From NCBI GenBank assembly GCA_019321725.1, contig CM033107.1, positions 13,197,445-13,261,444 of the forward strand: a stretch of DNA of 64,000 nucleotides, read 5' to 3'. Position 1 is the stretch's first letter. The number at the start of each line of letters is the position of its first letter. This DNA is from Paulownia fortunei (taxonomy: Eukaryota; Streptophyta; Magnoliopsida; Lamiales; Paulowniaceae). Below, piece by piece: positions 23,295-33,393 of this stretch. A program made the position numbers and the translations under genes. The notes under the pieces are model-generated. The model did not search any database, was not told where the DNA came from, and saw only the letters and a program-made list of their open reading frames with translations.

Positions 23295-23360
23295 ACATGT
23301 CAATGTATTCTTGAGAGTAAGGAGCACCCATATTTGAATACATAGAATACATTGACATGT
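23295..23360. repeat. Perfect 16-bp inverted repeat at the insertion edge
   Basis: ACATGTCAATGTATTC (23295-23310) and GAATACATTGACATGT (23345-23360) are exact reverse complements with a 34-bp loop that is minisatellite-like. The left arm ends the AT-rich insertion and the right arm opens the next minisatellite block. Confidence 0.8.
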
Positions 23361-23999
23361 CAAAAGCGTCCTTCATCACGTTGTTGAGAGTTAAAAACAT
23401 CCATCCTTATAACTTAAGGAGTCAGGAGCATTCTTTCTCATGGCCTTAGCAGTTAGGAGCATCGATCTATAAAGCCTCGAGAATCAGGAGCATCTATCTA
23501 CACAACCTCATAAGTTAGGAGAGTCCTTCGTAGCGGCCTCAAGAGTTGAGAGTGTGCTTAGTTGAGAGTGTGCTTCCTCATAGCCTTGAGAGTCAGGAAC
23601 ATCTTTTCTTGCAGCCTTGAGAGTCAAGAGCATGTTTCCTTGTAGCCTTGAGAGTCAAGAGTGTCTATCCTCATAGCTTTAGGAGTTCATACCCCAACAA
23701 CCTCTAAAGCATCTGTCTTCACAGCCTTAAAAGTATATTGTCCTGATGGCCTTAAAAGCATCCATTCTTGAGGCCTCAAGAGAGTAAGGAGCATTCATTC
23801 TTGTACCTCGAGAGCATTCATCCCCAAGGTCTTAAGAGGCAAGAGTGTCCATCCTCCCAGGCTTAGGAGCTTGCCCCCAGTGGCCTTTGAAGCATCCATC
23901 CACATCGTCTCAAAAGTTCGGAAAGCCCATCCTAGTGGCCCTGGAAGCTTCCGCCCCAACAGGCTCAAGAGCCTCCATCCCATGGGCATCAAAGATCAT
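23361..23999. repeat. Minisatellite, block 4
   Basis: About 20 imperfect units of the same 30-33 bp family, with a duplicated GAGAGTGTGCTT near 23545-23575. It ends near 23999, after which 110 bp of AGATGAGATGAG-type sequence without features leads to the copia-2 LTR. Confidence 0.8.
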
Positions 24000-24113
24000 C
24001 CTCGATTCTGGAAAAGATTGAGATGAGATGAGAAAAGCCAAAATTGAAAGAACCATAAAGCATAGAAGCCTATACTAGAGAGCATTAGCCAAGAATCTCT
24101 ATTATGATAATGA

Positions 24114-26266
24114 TGTTAGGTTTGCAAAAATTGCATGACTAAATGCAATAGAAATTAAAAACATTTAACACGCTTAACAATTTAAAATATATAGTCCCGA
24201 ATTCAATGCGATTAATTGATTCACACTCAGATATATTATATAATAAAAAGTAAATATTTTTACGACTATACCTTTACAAGCACTTTTGCTGATGTAGGGC
24301 GTGAAGCAATTTGAATTGCTATCATCCTCACAAACTCGTAGTAGAAATCTTGAACCTAATTCGAATCTTAGCTAGGATTAAAAACTTGATTCGCCTTAGG
24401 AGTCTAAATATCTTTTCTCTGATGGTATCTACACAATGATCAAGATCATAATTCAATATCTCTGCTAGAAGATAATAATTTTTTTTTATTTCTAATCTAG
24501 AATTTGGGAGTGCAATTTGTAAATAAACTAATGATTAGAAGAACAAAGTTGATATCAAAAGGGTAGAACCTTTTGACGAAAGGAATAATTTCTTATGAAA
24601 GAAAAGATAGAGATAAAGAGAGAGGAGGAATGAATTTTAGTTTGTTAAAAGCACCAAAATTCATCCTCCACCTTGTATATTCAAATACAAGGTGGTTCAA
24701 TCCTAATCCCATTAGAATTTGGTCCCTTTCCTTGCTTATCTCTATCTCTTTCCTTCTTATCTTATTCTTTTCCATCAAATATAGGAGTCTTTGAATTTTT
24801 TCCTTATAAGACATAGTCTTAATTTGTTTCTATCAAAGATAGAGAGTATTTAATTCTCCAATTAAAGACTCTTAATAAGTTTCTCCTATGAGCGCATTAA
24901 CTTTGGTCTTGGACCATAACTGATCTCCATTAATTAATTCAAGCTTAATTTATTTAATTGATCCAATCAAATAATTAATTGGTTCCACATGGCTACCTAA
25001 TTTTTAATTTATTAATTTAATTTAATCTTTTTATTAATTAATTGATCAAGCCAATTGATTAATTACTCCTGAAATAGCCCTAATCTTTATTTGGTCCAAT
25101 TAAATAAACCTCTTATTCAATTAGATAAGTTAAAGTAACTCTTTAATTTAATTCTAGCTTTAAGTTAATTAATCTCCATTAATTAACTTGATCCAACTTC
25201 TTGAATAATATTCTAGATATAAGTAATACATCATATTTTGTATGTGAATATTAGGTTCACAACTAAGTTAGTAGTGGGCTTGCAACTATTATAAAATAAT
25301 TAATATATAAAAATATATTCTATTTAATTAATTAATTATTCTATCTAGATATTAACTCCTTAATTTCAAAAGCTTACAAGTTAGAGGAAGCACCTAATAG
25401 TTTATCTTGGCTACCTAGTCTTTAAGTGAATTAGCAAGTGAACCTATTTCTATTATGAGTACAATGCGAGCCCGATCCTTCCATTGACTAATCTCTTAAT
25501 TAAATTTAGGGTATGGATTGTTAGTCAAAATCCTAATTATCTTAATAATTATAATTTCATTCCTAGTCACATTAACTCGTGATGCGTCATTATAAAATTC
25601 TCATCTAATATTCATCCTACTTTGGCGAAGACTTCTAACTCAAGAACTGTATAATGCATAGGAGATTCACCCATTCTCTGAGATAGATAATGGACCCTTT
25701 GTTGGTCACTCATTAACCTTCTTATACCAAGATCACACACCCAACATAAACCCCTTGTGATTATCATGTAATCAAAAAATATATCAGAGCACATGATGTT
25801 GTGCACAAGGCTACTATGGTGCCTCGAGTCAATGTACTAATTAATGCACTAACTTAACTAGAAAATTTTCTTTAGACGAATAACATTTCAACTTTAGAAT
25901 TTTTCACAAGCCTATTTAATGTACTCATTTCCTAACAAGCACCCATACACATGCACTAGCATCACCACACTAATGCTTATTAGGCTTACATGATATTCAT
26001 GAGTCTAATGGGCTTATCAATGTCCCATTGCAATGAACAATCAGTTCAAAACTAATGTATGACCAAAGCCATAAAAGTATATTCCATGGTTGCCATCATT
26101 TTAGGACCATCCCCACATCTATGTATGGTCTAGGGACTTTATCTAATTGATTAAATGCAATTAAAGATAAAGAAGTGTCATTTTTATTAAAATATTTCAA
26201 ATAATACTATCTAATACTAGAGTATAAAAGTAACTAGTAATTAGCACGTCGGACATTATTCTAATA
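24114..26266 (-). repeat. Copia-2 3' LTR
   Basis: A 2153-bp LTR, plus strand TGTTAGGTTTGCAAAA to GACATTATTCTAATA. It is alignable to the copia-1 LTRs over most blocks (the AATTAATT-rich centre, CAAGCACC and GAGTATAAAAG) but clearly diverged. It contains a perfect palindrome at 24668-24695 at the TATA position. Confidence 0.85.
24668..24695. promoter_or_regulatory. Palindrome at the LTR core promoter position
   Basis: CCACCTTGTAT and ATACAAGGTGG are perfect 11-bp arms around ATTCAA. It sits where copia-1 and copia-4 carry a TATA box, also inside a palindrome. It explains why open frames appear on both strands here. Confidence 0.6.
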
Positions 26267-26285
26267 TCTCCACTTCCCCAGAGCC
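26267..26285 (-). other. PPT of copia-2
   Basis: The minus strand reads GGCTCTGGGGAAGTGGAGA next to the LTR, a slightly altered form of the copia-1 tract. Confidence 0.7.
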
Positions 26286-27045
26286 AATTACCTAGTATCT
26301 TAGGCCCATCTTCCTAAAATGCTCTTCAAATACTAATTACCTTATGGGTCTAGTAAGTTGATTTGCTATGTTTTTCTACCAAGGCAACTTTTTCCACTAT
26401 AAGGCCACCTCTACTAATGATCACTAAAATATACTTCATTATGTTCTTGGATCGATGATGAGATTTTAGCTCTTTTGCTTACATAATTTCCCTATTGTTA
26501 TTATAATAGATAGATAGAACTATATCCAACCCTTTGGAAAAAGTTCCTCATCCAAACATCTTCCTTCGCAACATTGTATGTAGCGATATATTCAACCTCA
26601 GTGGTGGGATCCACTATTATCTTAAGCTTGGAACTCCTTCCAGTTGACCACCCAATAGTTAAGATGCGCACAATTCTAGACATATACATAAAGTTATCTA
26701 CTTTGGACTAAAAGCTAGATGCATTATCCCAGCTTCAGTTCTCCATAATTGTACTCCAAGAAGACATCTTCAATGCTTCACAAGCACATAAAAGATCTTT
26801 TCTATGACTTTTAATGCGGTTCACATGAAATAGACCATTATATATTATCGATTCTAAGATCTATCCCAAGAACAAAAGAGGAGATTCAGTGAGACTCATC
26901 ATGGATTCACTTTATGAGAATCCAATTCTACTTGGATAATTAAAAAACTTTGAGCTCAAGTACTTGCCTTTTTAATCAGACTAAAGTGTCTTTATACTTC
27001 TCTTAATTTATTTCTCTATCTCGTGCCTAAGTTCTTTAAACCTTT
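26286..27045 (-). pseudogene. pol: Copia-2 pol remnant (RNase H and a piece of integrase)
   Basis: The minus-strand product at 26689-26501 reads GWSTGRSSKLKIIVDPTTEVEYIA with VWMRNFF, the start of copia RNase H. From 26700 to 26880 only scraps remain. At 26880-27045 FKELRHEIEK and a decayed SIKTL*SD show the integrase core. The whole RT is missing between them, so a large internal deletion preceded or followed the gypsy-A insertion at 27046. Confidence 0.7.
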
Positions 27046-28638
27046 TGCTACAACTTTAAGGTTGCAAACTCAAGTGCAAGTTGTATTAAGTAATAAATTT
27101 CTTATGAGTTCGAGGTCGATCCATACGAAAGTTGTTTGAAGAATTCAAGTTTATATTTTCTAAAAAGATGGAGTTTATATGAATTAAAATATATGAACAA
27201 TTAATGTATGTTGTAACTAAAGAAAAACCGAAGTAATAAAAGTACTGAGGATTAGGGATCCACTCTTGAGTTTTGGATAGAGAAATGGTTATTTATTCTT
27301 TTTACCTCAATTAATTGCCACAATTGGAATCCATACATAATGAAGATTCCAATGGGAAGATGTTATCAAATAACTCATGCAATAAGGTAATCATGATATT
27401 GTCTTACTATTGCAAATTATTTCTTAACTCCAACACTTATTTATGGGATCAAGCATTTATGCACATTTTCGTTAAAAACAAATTAAGGTTTCACATTAGC
27501 AGTTAGTGGGGTAAAACCGTACAATAAGCTAAATGAACCCAAGTATTTGTTGTGCCATTGGAGATACATAAATCAAGAATCACCATAAAACAAGTAGAGT
27601 TTAGATCAAAAATAAAAGTAATAATACAATATACTTAAACATTTTCTACCCTTATAACCATTCCTTTTCCTCTATCAAGAGGTTTACCCTTTTTCCTCAG
27701 CAAAATAAAATTTAGAAAGACATAATAAAAATAGTAAAAACTAAAAATATAAGAGAAACTAGAGAATGCATTTCTATTACTACTAGAAAACTTATAATAC
27801 TAAAAAACATACAAACTAGAAAACTTAGACTAAAGAAACCCTCTACCCCCCCCCCTCCCCCTCTCTTACAAGCTTAATACATGGCCTATTTATAGTGATT
27901 GGAGTAAGCTAGAGGCCAAACAAATAACGGAAAGGTTAATCAAGTGTTATGCTAGTTGTCAAGAGTTGGTAAGTTGTTACACCAAGTTCACACCCACTAA
28001 ATCAAATTACATTGTTCGGTCAGATACAGCCAGATTTTGAAGACATATAAAGAATCAAAATTATAGATCTTTCGGTGCTGATATATTTGCATATATCATT
28101 TATCAAACTTGGTGGTTGGATGAATTATCGAGTCATGTCCAAAAGTCATCCTTTAACAGCAAAGCAAATTGCAGCCTATGTTGTTACCATTTTTCCATAT
28201 TTTCTCACCATCTTATCTTAGCAAACTTGTTTATTTACTCTTATGTATAACATATCCGAATTTTAGCCCAAAATAAATTTGGGCTCAAGAGATATAACCC
28301 AATTAGTAAAATAAGTCAATATTGGGTTGAACTTTGATTCGAATTTTGGTGATCCAATTTGTGTAACTATTTAGATGAATTTTATGCTATAATCAAAACT
28401 TAATTGGGTTGACCTTCCAACAGAAAAGTTGTACATCTATCTCTTAGCTTTCAAATGAAAGAAGCTTCAGGTCCTTAGGGTTTTTGATCATGAAGTTATA
28501 CTCAAATTATAAAAACTGGACAAGTGTGGAAACATGCTTTCATTTATTCTCTAACACAAAATAATAATATTAATAAGAATAAAGTAAGAAAAGTATAAAG
28601 GATTTGATACAAAAATATGTCAAAATATGCACTTATCA
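27046..28638 (-). repeat. Gypsy-A 3' LTR
   Basis: A 1593-bp LTR. On the minus strand it starts TGATAAGTGCATATTTTGAC and ends CTTAAAGTTGTAGCA. It pairs with 37288-38840 and, in reverse orientation, with gypsy-B 41963-43297 and 56894-58642. It holds a C-run at 27846-27864 and a TATA box at 27887-27894 (minus strand TATAAATA). Confidence 0.88.
27887..27894 (-). promoter_or_regulatory. TATA box, gypsy-A 3' LTR
   Basis: The minus strand reads CTATAAATAGGCC. The identical string occurs in gypsy-A's other LTR (38085-38092) and in gypsy-B's 5' LTR (42736-42743), so it is the family's probable core promoter. Confidence 0.65.
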
Positions 28639-28655
28639 AATTCCCCCACACTTAA
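28639..28655 (-). other. PPT of gypsy-A
   Basis: The minus strand reads TTAAGTGTGGGGGAATT directly before TGATAAGTGC of the LTR. Gypsy-B has the same tract at 56877-56893. Confidence 0.85.
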
Positions 28656-30283
28656 CCCTTGCTTATCCTCGAGAAAGCCTAAAACAAACTTAAACTAATC
28701 CACTTTCGTAGGAAATCACGATTGCATTTAATATATGCAATAAGCCTTTAAACCCCTAGGTGGCCCACAGAGGATGAGTTATAGTCTCATGAAGGTTTCT
28801 AGCAGTGTAACCTACAAACACCTATAATAGCTATCTTCCAACTTTTATTCTCATGAAGCAACAAAGTAATATGGAAATAAAATCAAGCAAGTGTTGAGTT
28901 TAACTCTTAGTCATTCAAAAGTCAATACATTTCTACAATAACATACTCAAGTATGTGTGTGGATAGTTAATGTCAATAGTGACGAAGCTATGTATGCTTC
29001 AAATAAGTAAATTATCATAAAACCTTACAAAAATCATTACCTAATCTTTAACAGAAAAGTTAAACATCATATGTTTTTCCTTTGGTGCAAATATCCACTA
29101 TACTAAAGGCACCACATGAAATTAAAAGGTCTTTAACAAAGATTGTAATGGGGTCAAAGGGTAGTGATGTAGCTAAGAAACAAAAGGATAAGATGCAATA
29201 AAGGTTCTAAAAATTTCATAGAATTAGAGACATAGAGTTTATCGATGAAGAATTCTCAAACTCTGCAAATTTCAATACTGGAGTCTATTGTTATTGAATT
29301 GAACCTTTCTTATTCATCTTGCAACATCTCATTTTTAGTTGCAACTCATAGCACTTTGCAATTTTTTTTAGTTTTGTTTATTTTTTATTTTTTTTAAAGA
29401 AAAACTCCCCTACACTTATCTTCTATTCCAACCTGAATTTTTTTTGAAAGTTTATGTTGTCTATTGAATATCTCTTAAACTCTAATCATTTTTAAAAACA
29501 GGGTCGAATAATAGTGTATTTAGGTTAGGTAAAATGATATGGTTACAAAAAAAATATTTATTTATTGAAAGGCTCAAAGTGGTTTACTAGGGGGATGTTC
29601 TCTTGAAACATATGCGGAACAAGTTGATTTGGCAATGGTGCTAGAAAGCCTAATGCCTTAATCATTTTTCTAGTGGTGCGCTATCAGTCGTTCATCTCGA
29701 CAGACCAAAAGTAAAAGTTCTAATACTCAACCCCTATATTTTAAAGATCCAAGTGATTATTAGAGCAAGGGCATGAGAACTATTTGTGCAAAACAAAATT
29801 TAAGTATAATTATCGCAAAAATATATTAACCAAATAACAATATCAAAGTTCAAAATAACACCCATCATCAATCAAACCACATTATTCATGCTTAATTTTA
29901 ATCATTGAAGTTGGAAGAACCTCTACGACTTAAAAAAATTAAAAACATTTGTTAAAAACTTCACAAACTTGCTATGTTATTCAAAAAATAGGGATGCGTC
30001 TCAAGAGTGTTACAATTACCCTTTACTCCGCCACCATTTTTCATGATTTCAACGGACCCATCAGAAAACACGCTTGATTTTTTTTAATTAGAAAAACACA
30101 TATTGAACATACAAGTCATGATATCAACTATCCCTTCCTCAACCTAATCGAGACATTGTCCCCAATATCAAAAATAGATAGAAAAGTAGAGTTTGAAAGA
30201 TATCACCTAAAGTGTGGCTAAAATAAAGTTGAAACAATAAACAAAAAAAACATACTATTAGATAAAACCATTAATAATAAGTA
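28656..30283 (-). other. Gypsy-A 3' non-coding region
   Basis: No coding potential is seen. It is homologous along its length to gypsy-B 55251-56876 in reverse. Shared blocks include GAGGATAAGCAAGGG beside the PPT and a T/A-run region near 29340-29400. It lies between the LOG region and the PPT and would be the 3' untranslated region of a downstream transcript. Confidence 0.6.
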
Positions 30284-30930
30284 TCATAGATTGAGAGTCA
30301 AATATAATTTGTATTTTTTACCATTGTTCCTGTTGGACCAATCCACATTGGCCAAGGCTGGATCAGGTTCTGGGACATATGCTAGAAGTTGATCAATCAG
30401 TTGGTCAGGTGTCGGAGCAGAAATGAGGATTCTTTTCGCAAACGGTGAAATAAAATCTTTTTTCACTGCATGATCTACAAAAGATAGCTAACATTATAAA
30501 AATCATTAACATTAAGAATACTGGTGAATGTTGAGTTGTGCCCAAGAGATAACTTGGAATAATTCCTCCGGTGTACCAAAACTGCTAGCTAGAATGATGA
30601 ATGCATCTGCATTATTTAACATGTTAGGCATTCTGTCCTAAATATGTGACACTTTTAGCTCATCTCCAATGGTCATACCTGTGATATTCTGTAATGTTAA
30701 AGATTTTGGAATAACTACCAGAACTTTGACACCTCCTATATAAGCAGAAATAGCAACACTCCCCATTAACCCCAAATTGCCTCCCCTATATACTAAATAA
30801 ATTTTTCTCTCTGCTAAAGTTCTACCAAGGTTATTGGATGCCCGTATAAACTCACCATTTTTTTCAAGATTAGATCTACAAAAAATACAAATGCAATTGA
30901 ATTTATGAGTTGAAGAAACTTCTATTTTAT
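30284..30930 (-). pseudogene. Captured LOG-family gene (cytokinin-activating enzyme type), gypsy-A copy
   Basis: The minus-strand translation gives KFNCICIFCRSNLEKNGEF, NNLGRTLAERKIYLVYRGG, NLGLMGSVAISAYIGG, VIPKSLTLQNITGMTIGDEL, a stop at 30638-30640, then DRMPNMLNNADAFI, FGTPEELFQVISWAQLNIH. After a short deletion it ends SFVDHAVKKDFISP, ILISAPTPDQLIDQLLAYVP and DWSNRN. These blocks in this order are the LOG fold (plant phosphoribohydrolases releasing free cytokinin from its riboside monophosphate). The family PGGxGTxxE motif is ASSFGTPEE here, so the PGG loop is lost. Total length of about 215 codons equals the family's usual length, with no introns although plant LOG genes have several. 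No ATG is visible just upstream. It lies between the Cys-rich region and the 3' UTR of the element. Confidence 0.85.
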
Positions 30931-31161
30931 TTTTATTTTTGAAAATAAGTTGTGCAAAAATAGAGTGAGTACGGTGATATTTATTGAGGTGTGAACAGGG
31001 AATGCATTTATTGCATGTCTTTTTTTTTTGTTATAAAAGGTTGAAAATAAGGACACACATAAAATTTAAAAATTATCTACTTACACGTGAATGTACATGT
31101 AGTTGTGATTGTGGCTCACATCTTTCTCTAGTTTTACATCCAGTAACGGCTTAAATGCCCT
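30931..31161 (-). other. Spacer between Cys-rich and LOG regions
   Basis: AT-rich, with an A-run. The same spacer is present in gypsy-B (about 45640-45860). On the minus strand just before 31162 the Cys-rich frame continues past a stop with AFKPLLDVKL and SHNHNYMYIHV, matching gypsy-B, so the true coding end was probably near 31090. Confidence 0.5.
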
Positions 31162-31658
31162 CTATGGGTCGAGGATATGCTTTCCATCCAGTTTTCCTAT
31201 AAACTGGCAAACAGAGTCTTTTAACGTCAGATTCCCAAGACTATAAAACTCATACTCATTTCGCAAACGATCCCATAAATCAAGAATTGCACATTGTACC
31301 AATTCACATGAATGCGTCTTAAGAGTCAATATAATGTGATCTAAAGACTCCTTACTCAGTCCATCCATAATGAATTTAAGTTTATATTCTCGATTTTTAG
31401 AGACCATTCCTAAAGAACGACACTTTTTGTTACAAGTCCATCTAGCACAATTGTGACAAACTTTCATTTTTTTCGCCCTTTGTTTTTTTGAATATGTGCT
31501 TTTACCAAAACTAGCATGTATCTAGTAAGTAAATTTGAAAACTCATGTGAAAACTGACCTGCTCTTACCTTTGCTTCAATTATCCATCGTATGTCCTCCG
31601 GGATGCCCTTGTGCATAAGCATCCTCAATCTTTCAATCCTGATTTTATAAATTTTCAA
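31090..31658 (-). pseudogene. Unrecognised Cys-rich small protein of the gypsy element
   Basis: Two overlapping minus-strand frames. The first (31658-31464) starts MKIYKIRIERLRMLMHKGIP and ends in KNKGRKK. The second (31467-31162) starts MKVCHNCARWTCNKKC, a Cx2Cx4Cx3C zinc-binding-like motif, then SLGMVSKNRE and FIMDGLSKESLDHIILTL. The TGA of the first overlaps the ATG of the second within an A-run. In gypsy-B the A-run has a different length, so one ancestral protein of about 165-185 residues broken by a frameshift is likely. It has no gag, pol or env features. The basic N-terminal half plus Cys cluster suggests nucleic-acid binding (inference). I do not recognise the family with confidence. 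Confidence 0.6.
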
Positions 31659-31975
31659 AGAAAAGAAAATCGCTTCTTGAGAGTTAGAAAAATGTCACCC
31701 ATTTTGAAAAGAACAAAAAAAAAGAATGAGAAAAGTAGAGAAAATTTATACAAAGATTTCAGTTGTTTGGGAAACTGACAAGTCTGACTTTAATAGCCAC
31801 GGAGTACCATTATCAGCCACTTAACTGGGAAAAGAAAAAAAATAAAAGAAATATAAAACTATCAAAACAAATAAAGTCAGAGAAAATGAGTATATACAAC
31901 ACTAATCATAACAAGAGTTAGAAAGAAAAAGAATTTCCTCTTGTGAAAATTGATTTCTAGAAATGGTTTAACTCT

Positions 31976-33275
31976 TTATTCATTTACATTGAATATGTTA
32001 CCATTTATAGGATTCTCAATGTCAATCGCCCCATAAGGATATACTTTTTTTACAACAAAAGGACCACTCCACATTGATCTCAATTTTTTAGGAAATAAAT
32101 ATAATCGAGAATTATAAAGCAAAACCAACCTCAAATATTTTTTCTTGAAATTTTATTATCATGAAAATCTTTAATTCTTTCTTTATAAATTTTTGAATTC
32201 TCATATGGATCATTTCTCAGTTCTTGAAGTTCATTGATTTGCAATTTGTGTAATTTTGAAGCTTCATCAAAGTTGAAGTTAAATATTTTGATTGCCCAAT
32301 AAGCTTTATATTCAAGTTCAACAGGTAAATAACAAGGTTTTCTATAAACTATCCTATAATGAGACATGCCTAATGATATTTTGAAAGCAATTCTATATGC
32401 TCAAAGTGTATCGATAAGTCTAAGAGACCAATCTTTATAGTTTGGTTAACTGTTTTCTCCAAAATTTATTTTATCTCCATATTTGCAAGTTCAAATTGTC
32501 CATTTGTCTGAGGGTGATAAGGGGTTGCAACTTTATGTATGATTCCATATTTCCTCATTAAAATTTTGAAAACTTTGTTACAAAAATGTTTTCCCCCATT
32601 ACTCATAATAGATCTAGGAATTCCAAATCGACTTAAAATATTTTTTTTCAAAAATTTTATCACTATTTTGTGATCATTGTTTCGACAGGGAATTGCCCCG
32701 ATCCATTTTGAAACATAATATATGACGACCAATATGTAAAGAAAACCAAATGATAATGGAAATGACCCTATAAAATTAATACCCCAACAGTCAAATATTT
32801 CAATCACTAGGATAGGGTGTAGGGGCATCATATTTCTCCTTGAAAGGGACCCTAACTTTTGATAATTTTCACAACTTTTGCATAAAGTGTAAGTGTCTTT
32901 GAAAAGAGTTGGCCAATAAAATCCACATTATAAGATTTTTGCAGTAGTTTTCTTTACAGAAAAATGACCACTACATGTTTTTAAATGATAAAATTTGATA
33001 ATATTACCTATCTCATTGTCAGGCACACATCTTCGAAAGATTTGATCCGGACTATATTTGAATAGGTATGAATCATCCCAATAAAAGTTTTTAACCTTAG
33101 TCAAAAACTTCTTTTTGTCTTGAGAGTTCCAATGCGATGACATCTTTTCTGTCACAAAAAAATTAATAATGTCAATAAAACAAGGTAAAATAGAAATATT
33201 AAATAGTTGTTCATCAGGGAAAGTGTCATTAATAGGTATGGTTTGAAACGAATCATCACAAACAAGTCTCAACAA
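31976..33275 (-). pseudogene. pol: Gypsy-A integrase
   Basis: The minus strand has an HHCC zinc domain (FYHLKTCSGHF then CKSCENYQ), the core at 32831-32466 (DCWGINFIGSF, SIMSNGGKHF, HPQTNGQFELAN), and a C-terminal part with MSHYRIVYRKPCYLPVELEY and, after 32130, a chromo-like end [14 protein letters not shown]. The first two catalytic Asp of the DDE triad read Asn here (GINF for GIDF, SNGG for SDGG), while the Glu is kept. Gypsy-B keeps both Asp but has lost the Glu. Several stops separate the parts. Confidence 0.85.
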
Positions 33276-33393
33276 ATAACCAACTACTTCATTCTCTACT
33301 TCTTTTTATCTCGAATAGTAACATTAAATTCTTGGAGTAAGAGAATCCACCTAATCAGTCTTGGTTTAGTATCTTTTTTTGACAAAAGATATT

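Noticed and set aside
24573..24814. Overlapping 73-codon frames on both strands as paired genes
   Set aside because: They lie in a copia LTR and overlap because of the palindrome at 24668-24695. Neither is conserved in related LTRs.
30870..30890. TTTTTTGTAG before the LOG block as a 3' splice site of a host intron
   Set aside because: The reading frame continues through it as CIFCRSNL, and gypsy-B encodes ICVFCETNL at the same place, so it is coding sequence.
31162..31467. Cys-rich frame as a gag zinc knuckle or an integrase zinc domain
   Set aside because: The spacing Cx2Cx4Cx3C lacks the His of CCHC and HHCC, and both genuine domains are found elsewhere in gypsy-A.
31090..31658. Cys-rich region as a copy of a plant RNA virus gene
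   Set aside because: Only a loose similarity in Cys layout; no alignable family motif that I can defend by eye. Kept as unrecognised.
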